From: Lumbricus rubellus
Lineage: Eukaryota; Annelida; Clitellata; Crassiclitellata; Lumbricidae
Direction: 5' to 3'
NCBI GenBank assembly: GCA_945859605.1
Contig: OX243814.1
Location: 39,896,647 to 39,960,646 of the forward strand
DNA: 64,000 nucleotides
Each line of letters opens with the position of its first letter. The stretch's first letter is position 1. The notes below the pieces were generated by a model. The model was not told where the DNA came from. It did not search any database and saw nothing but the letters and a program-made list of their open reading frames with translations. Below are positions 10,434 to 19,400 of the stretch, piece after piece. Made by a program: the position numbers and the translations under genes.

Positions 10434-13400
10434 GTACGTTACATGTTCATTTTAGCCTTTAATTAATTATGATTACGTATCGTAGGCCTATCTTTCAATG
10501 GCTTAGAAGAACAATTTGAGCAAACTAAGCTTTTAGCAAATCTTGACGGACACCATTTATTTATTAAATCACTTGCTTAAAAAATTTGAGCCGATCGAGT
10601 GTGCAAGTCTTATAAGCATAATAACAGTAGGCCTACACCTTTTTAAACATTTCAACAATCAACTGCCAACCCTAGGCATAGACTTATTAGAAACTGTGTG
10701 GGATTAGTGTGTTGGGAATATAATTATTATCGCCCCAGTTGCATTTCATGGCTGATCCGATTACTAGTGGCAATTCTAGGAACACCGAGCACAACATGGA
10801 GCGTCTTTTACACTCTCGCAAAGCGCATTTAACCTTTGGATCCTAGAATTCAAACCCTAACGACAATAGCCATTGATTTTGGAGTAGGGCCTAAGCTTAT
10901 GCGTAGATGAAAATTAGCCTTTTAGCTGTTCCCAGTAACGGTTGGCTTCACTTGATTAGACAAATGTTATAATCATTTTGATTCAAACGGTTTCAAAACA
11001 CTCTAGTTTTGCACTTAATTTGAACTACTCTATTTCCTACACAGAGGCTATATGGAAAATAAAATAGCCTACGCAAATGGTTCTTAAAACACTTTTAATT
11101 ATAACACAAAATCGGACCAATAGGCCTACTAGGAAACAATTAATACATCCTTAAAATATTACCTTATAGTAAATGATGACTCCCTAAGAGCTGATGATGA
11201 TGCGTAGGCTACTTGAATGTGTCAGATCTTACAGGAAAAAGCCAAGCGATGACTGACTTTCCTCAGAATACAGCTGTTATCGTTGGTCAAATTGTCACTT
11301 TCAACTGTCGAACTGATTCACGTAATTCCATATGGTGGAAATACAAAGCAATCGGATCAAGTGAAGACAGTTTGTTGTTCAATAGTAACAACTTGACAGA
11401 ATGTGACTGTGACAATTGTACCATCATCAATACGAAGCCTGGACAGTACGATTTGCAGATCACCAATACGAGACAATCGGACGCTGGAACTTACATTTGC
11501 GTAAAATACCAAGAATTCGTAACGAATGCCAATATATCCAGAGCCGATAGTTATGCCGCTGAGTTAATTGTTTTAGGTAAGATCTTATTTGACTTCGGCC
11601 TAAATATAGGCCTACTGCTATATTCGACAAGCATCACAACATGCATAGCCTACACCTTAAAAAGCGTAGCGGTATTATAAAAACCTGGCAAGCTTGACAG
11701 CTTTGATGATCTAGAACTCTAGATGGATCATTCGGAAGTTCATCTTTGATGGCAAGCGAATGATATCTTCAGCAAGTGTGGCAAGTCATGTTGAAATCCA
11801 ACATGTAGGCTATGGTGAAATTGTCAGTTCGTTATCAGGCTTTCATAGGCTACCTGTGAGCTATTAAGGTTTGCTTGCTATAACAAAATCGTAACAACTT
11901 AGGCCTAATCCTTAAAATTGACTCAGTAACTGTAAAGCCTACCCGCTCAGTTCGCCAGCGATCCTAGTATTATGAATAATATTATTATGAAATCATTCAC
12001 TGTCAATCTGTCATAGGAAAATTCTCTAATGTCAAGTTTGAAAAGTATCTATTGATTCTATTTGTATAACGATGGTTTGACTAATAGTGATTTACATTTG
12101 TAACTTATATTGCGCTGGCGTTTAATAGGCTACGCAGGGCTTCAATCAATGCAGAACAAAAAAAATCTGTAATGAGAAGGGTAGTGCACCGAGTCATGAG
12201 CGCCCGCACATAGGGGCAAGAGGGGGCACTTGCCCCAGGAAAATTGATTTCCAATTTTTAACTACTAGCCTACGATTTGGTTTTCAACAAATTTCTTCGC
12301 ACTAAATATCCAATGTTACTAATGATGCACAAAGTTAAACTGAAAAATCGACATTTGGAAACTTCTGCGAATAATAACCGACTTCTTAATTTTCTGCCTT
12401 GCATTTTTCAAGTTCTTGCCCAAAATAATCAACCGTGGCCATGTGTTTTACCCCTCCTTTTAAACTCTCTGCGGGCGCCCATGTGAGACAGAGAGGCATG
12501 TGCGCCTTATAATAGATTCCTATTAGCATTGAGATTGCATAAATAACCTATCATGTAACATATCTATTTTTCCTAATTTTTTAACCAACAGTTTACTTTT
12601 TAAAACAGCGTCGGTTCCTGAATGTGGATCAAACACATCGTTATTAGAGGATAACTATTACAATACTGTGTTGATGTGGTGCAAGGCCAACTTCCGAGGC
12701 AACATAGCTCCAGTGATGGAATGGCGAAATAAAGGAAATGATGAAACCATTAATTCTCTAATTACATATTTCAAAAAAATAAAAGTATGGTCTGAAATAA
12801 TCATACAGCTAAAACATGACAGCAATCGTGAATTCATTTATTCCTGTTCAACGTATTTCAACCAGTCGTTCAGTGACGCCTATGCTAGCATTTATAGTGT
12901 CGCAAAGAATAAACCGAATTACACGTACACGTGGACATTGCAGAATGAAGCAGGTAAGCAACAACATTTTTCCGATAAATAGTTCTTAATCCCTTTAGCG
13001 GCTGTCCCGATTATAATCGTCAATGTTTAGTACGATTATGAGCCGATTGGCCGCTAAAGGGGTTAATAGAAATTGCTTTTCAAATACAATATCTTTTGTA
13101 ATATACACAATACTACGCAACGAATACATGCAACTACGTCATACCCGACTACATCTGCAGCCTGCATTTACCCCCCCCCCCCCAGTGTAGGCCCAGGGCC
13201 GTGTTTAAGGTTCTTCCAGTGTCGGTGCAAAGTGTTACAGCAGAGGCAAGTGCCGTTCGGCAGTCTTACAAAATTAGTCATTTTACAAAAAAACGTTGTT
13301 CGATAAGCTAGCTTACGTGGTTTTGTCGGCTGGGGCGAGTCAGTAAGCAATCACGCAACGTTGGTGAACTTAGTGAAATTAATGTTTCTTACACTTATCG

Positions 13401-16400
13401 ATTTTACAAAAGGTTTAAGTAACACTGAGACTCGCAAAGGACATTTTGGCCAACGGCAACAAAACTCTCGGCTCAGGGGCATTCGGTGCGGTGCACCAAA
13501 TGGACCTATTAGTTAAACACGGCCATGTGTAGGCCTACCATATGATCCATATCCTACGTTGTTTTCTACAAAATAATGCAATCAGAAACAGTTTGGAAAG
13601 AATTAGGGTGCCTGAGCCGCCTGAATAATGTAGACAATATGCGCTGTAATTTTAACTACACATTAATTAGTTAAAACTGAGATGTTTTCTGGTGTAAGCT
13701 ATTGGCTTTTAAGCGTCCATGGCATTCATTATTCTGAACAGGGGTCCACTGGTCTGTAAGCAGTCTGGGATCGTCAGCAGAAACAACCTATCCACTACCT
13801 GAAGAAAAACCGTTTACCGCTTCGTTGATAACAACTGTGCTTGTTGTATCACTGGTGATTCTTATTTTCTGGATCATTTTCTCAAAGCTCTTATGCAAAG
13901 GTTGGATATCAATAACTATCAAAAATATGTTACAACTTGCAACCTTCTTGATACCGTTGCATTGCAGGCTGTCTGTTCTGTTAGTAGTTAAGATTGATGT
14001 TAAGTGAGTGTATTCTGTGACCGGTTGCTCCAGTGATGGAATGGCGAAATAAAGCAAACGATGAAACCATTACATCCCTAATGACATATTTCCAAAAAAT
14101 AACCGGATTATTGATTAAACGAAAACAAATCTTTTAAGATGCCTAAGTGGCCGATTAGCAAGTATAGCCTAGTTAGGCTTTCCCTTTATTCGCTGTAACC
14201 TAACCTCCGATTTATCATAGTGACTATAACTATTAGTTCATCTTTCCTAGGGAATAACGTTTGTTGGTTACGATTTAACACTAGCCTACAAGTAGACTAT
14301 AGAAGCCCATTACTCCATGGGGAATAATGGGGATAGAGTCAGTTTTGCTGGTCTACAATCTGTTCTAGAATTTTACGCAAACCATTCATTGTCGTTCCTC
14401 TTCAATTTTTGACGCTTATCCATAATAATATGGATAGGTGTCAATTATAGGACAACAGAAGACTAACCCTAGTCTTGCTGTCGTGCTATGTAGCCTAGCT
14501 ATTATAGCCTAGTGAAGATTTAATTGAGTAATCAAGGTTCAACTTGGTATTTCAGAGACCAACAATAATGGCAACATGAAAAATATTCATTTCTGCCTAT
14601 TGCTTTAAAATGACATGTGATGGACCAGAATTCGCATATAGGCTATGCAATGACATGACTGTTGCAATTCTAGGTTTATCATCTAGCGGCTCTGGCGTAT
14701 TGGTAAAGTTGGAGTGAAGCACTAAAATCAGTCTAAAATGGAATGTGATAATGATATTTAATTTATGCATTTTCATTTGTAACAGGACATTTTAAAGAGG
14801 TCTCGTCCACTGGACCTACTTCAATATCTCATGCAAACGCTGAAGGCAAGTAACCAATGCTGACCTTGCCATGATTATACAAAACATGGTAATATTATCT
14901 CATTCGAAGTAGGCTGCTTTCAATATCATTGCAATAGATCTAATTACTTTAAAAGCATGAAAGCAAAAGCAAAATATCCATGAGTAGTCTGCATGGAGGG
15001 TAACATTTTCAAAATAATGACCATTATGAAGTCATATTTTCTCTAGCGCCAGTATTTTCTTATTTGTTTTTTAGACGGCAAATAATTATGTCTGTTTCTC
15101 TTTCATCTCAAATATCATATTCTGAAGTTAAACTTATAAAAATAATTGCCATGGTGAGTAGGCCTACCATATTTTGTCTAGCGCGAAAATTTTCCTTTTC
15201 GTTTTCTAGATGGTAAACAATAATTCATATGTGAAAGTCCGTTTCTCTTTCGTCTCAAATCTCAAGTTTCCATTAGCCTAATAATAATATTAGCTTACTT
15301 TCCAAACATTGCTAACCAGCCTTGTGTACCTTTTAATGCTCAAGGGATTAATATCCTGCCATTATCCTGCATTCTGAATACTTTACCACAAGAACCCTGA
15401 ATTTAAGATACAAAACACAAGAAGTTGGACAATAAATTCATTAGGTCCATGACTTATAAATATCCTTAGTTCTTCACCTAAAAAAACTTCAGTGAGCAAC
15501 TAAGCATGCGCATCTTGTTCAGTTCATTGCAATACGGGTCTACATTTGCATATCCAACTTCCAGCGTGAAATCTAAGTATAAAGTTATTGCAAACTGGTC
15601 TTGTTTATAGGCATTTCCAATGACTTTTTTGAAGACCCACATGCAATCCCAACGTCTCCGATTGACGGCAAGAACAATGTTGTAGCTATGGAGTAGGCAA
15701 TAGCACCCGTCAACTATAATTTATGTGCCCCATCGTGATTTGTGCAGAGGAAACCTACTTCGCTATGTACATTTATCTAATTTGTTTGGTTTGGTGCGGT
15801 CTTCTATGCTTTTGGAATCGTTCCACGTCAGGAAGAACGTTTCAGAGTAGGCTAGGCCCTGAGCAATCATGACAGAAACTGCCTTATAGCGCTTGCTCAT
15901 TGCGTATCGATTCCCTTCTGTTGGCACACGTCTATGTATTATTGTATCAACCTTAATTATTGCGGATGAGCTGTAATTATATGCAATTGTCTAATGACTT
16001 TATTTATTAGACTTATTTAACCCATATCAGACCATGACTGAAATTAATGGTTTATTTCACATTTTCGTGTTTATCTATACCCAAAACCATCGTATTCACC
16101 CAGATTTTAAAAAAATATTGCAGAGGTAGGCCGTTGTAGGCCCAAATATAACCGTCAGTTTAAACTGACGCTAGCCACAGGAGGGTACGTGTACAATTGT
16201 ACATAAACCATTGCTGCAGGAAGAAAACAAAGCGTTTTATTCATCCCAAACATATAGACCGCTTTGGGAAATGTTAGAATAGTGCCTTTATAGATTCGTA
16301 GACATGGCTTAAAGTGTGGCAGGGCGGTCATGGACGGCGTCCATGCATGCACTTATTTGAAAATCGGAATGCCGTCCTGTCACTTATTGGCCAGAACAGC

Positions 16401-19400
16401 CTGGAAGGTAAGGGGCATCCAGGCACTTATTTTCCCACACTTTAAGCACTGTTCGTAGACCAAAATAAATTTTTATTGAGATGTTGATTACGCACCATAG
16501 GCCTAAGTTGTGACTTAGTTGTGTAAGCTTACAAGATCAAACTACTTCAATTACATGCACCCCATACCTACCTAGCAACACTGGCTCATTACATTCCAGC
16601 TGTAGCAATTTACAGTAAATTATTAGTCTACAGTAATATGAACTGCTTCTAATGGGTCTAGGACATTACCCACCCCGGCCCATTACCCCCGACCCGCCAT
16701 TACCCCCCATATGTCTACATTCTGGTTCAGTGTATGTATGTACATGTATGTATGTATGTATGTATGTATGTATGTATGTATACGTAACTATGTATGTATG
16801 TATGTATGTATGTATGTATGTATGTATGTATGCATGTATGTATGTATCTCGATTCTTCCATACTTTTCTAAATATTTTGAAAAAATCATGCACAATAAGT
16901 TAATGGAATATCTAACTAAAGTGAATCTATTATCACCTAGCCAATACGGCTTTCGTAAGGATCATTCCACGTTTATGGCATTATTAGATATGCAGTGTAA
17001 AATTACCGACTCAATAGATAATAATGAATTTTCTCTAGGAATTTTTTTTGACCTGTCGAAGGCTTTCGACACTGTTGACCACAAGATTCTTTTGAAAAAA
17101 CTTGAGCATTATGGAATTAGGGGTGTTGTTTTGAACTGGTTTTCTGATTACCTTACAAACAGATCTCAGTGTGTTTGCTTTAATGGCTCATTATCTGGAA
17201 GTAAACGTATTACCTGTGGGGTTCCCCAGGGATCCATATTGGGGCCATTGCTGTTCTTAATTTATGTCAACGACTTATCAAGAACCTCAAGTATACTCCA
17301 TTTTGTGCTGTTTGCTGTCGATACTAATGTTTTTATCTCGGATAAATCTTTGGAGTCTCTGTGTAAAAGAGCCAACTGTGAGCTTAAGCTAATCTCTTCT
17401 TGGTTCAAAGCAAACAGACTATCTCTTAATATTGAAAAGACTAACTTTATAATTTTCCGTACCCATCGCAAATCTTTGGGCCTACCCCCTCATGATTTCA
17501 AGATTGATATGGATGGGAAATCTATCTGTCAAGTTTCATCCTGTAAGTTTTTAGGTGTATATATTGACCAACATTTGACATGGAGGGACCACATTAACCA
17601 TATATCTAGAAAAATTGCAAAAAACATTAGTATATTGTCTCGTGTAAGACATTGCTTACCCAGAACTTCTTTAATTGGTCTGTACTATGCTCTAATTTTT
17701 CCATACTTATCATATTGCATTATTGCGTGGGGCTCTAACTATCACTGTCGCTTGAATGCATTGGAAATCCTTCAGAAACGTGCTATCCGTGTGATATTTG
17801 GTCTGCTCTGGAGTTCAAGCACAAAACCTACATTTCTTAAGCACAAAATTCTACAGCTATGTGATATTACTAAATTGCAAATAGGACTGTTTATGTTCAG
17901 GTATCATCATCGTATGTTACCTCCCAACTTTGATGGATTCTTTTCCCTCGGCTCTGATATCCATGACCATGACACTAGGTTTTCTAATAGTTATCGATGT
18001 GCCAGTGCAAGACTTAAGCTTAAACAATTCTGTATTAAATGCACTGGCCCACCGGTATGGAATTCTCTTCATGGGGATATAAGAACTGCTGTATCCATCA
18101 AACATTTTAAAAACAAACTAAAGTACTTTTTATATATGTGTAGGTTATAATGGGGATTTTAAAAAAAAGTTTATGGGAATGCCTCCTCCCCGTCTGAGTG
18201 AGATGTATGCTTGAGCTTATGATGTTCTCAGGCTTTGCATTTAAATTAATTAATAGTGTGTGGCCCTATGCTATTCTGCTATTTTTGTGTACTGCTTCAT
18301 ATTCAACTTAACTTCATTTATGTGTTATTGGTGTCTCCTTATCTTGATGGAAGTTTGATTCTCCACACTTACTTATGCAAGAATTAAGTTTGTAAATGAG
18401 CCAGCCGAATTTAAGCGGGTCTTTTAGACCTTTGTCGGCTGACTCATTGACCTGCACTAATATTAAGTTTATAACAATTCCTTGTTGAAGTTTTTGTTGT
18501 TGTTAATTGTTACTATTATGTGAATGTTGATGTGACATTGCAAGTCAATAAATGAACAAAATGAAAATGAAAAAAAAATGAAATGAAATGTATGGTATTG
18601 TATCTGACCATTTATAAAGCGCTTCTCGCAGCAACTCCAGCAAGAGCCTTTCTGAAGCGCTCCCAGTGCGTACAACCCCTAGAAAACAGGCAAGTTTTCA
18701 GATGAGAGAAAGACGAGGATACACTACCAGAGAGGATGGCAGAGCGAACTGATGGGGGAAGCCTATTCCATAGTGAGGGACCAATGTAGGCAAATGATCT
18801 GGATTGAGCCATGGCGGTCCTGACTCGGGGGACAAAGAGATCAAGCCGATCAGAGGACCTAAGAGGACGCAGCGGTATGTGTGCAAGCATAATTGTATTT
18901 GCATGTATGCATGTATGTAAGTATGTATGTATGTATGTATGTATGTATGTATGTATGTATGTACGTACGTATGTAGCTATGTATGTGTGTAAGTATGAAT
19001 GTATACATGTATGTAGTTAGGTATGTATATATGTACGTATATGTACATACATGCATACATACATACGTACGTACATACATACGTACGTACTACGTACAAT
19101 CGTACATACATACATACATACTTACTCGTAAATATATACACACATACAAAGTCATACATGCATACATACATTCAACCATATAATTATACATACATACATA
19201 CATTCATACGTACATACATACATGCATGCATACATGCATAAAGCTTCACAATCTCATATAGAAGTTTGTTTACGCATATATACATACATACATACATACA
19301 TACATACATACATACATACATACATACATACATACATACATACATACATACATACATACATGCATACATAAATACATACATACATGCATGCAGCTTCACA

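Noticed and set aside
16652..16903. VCMY-repeat and YIHT-repeat open frames (also 18811-19463)
   Set aside because: They are translations of TGTA/TACA tetranucleotide runs on both strands; no domain or splice context.
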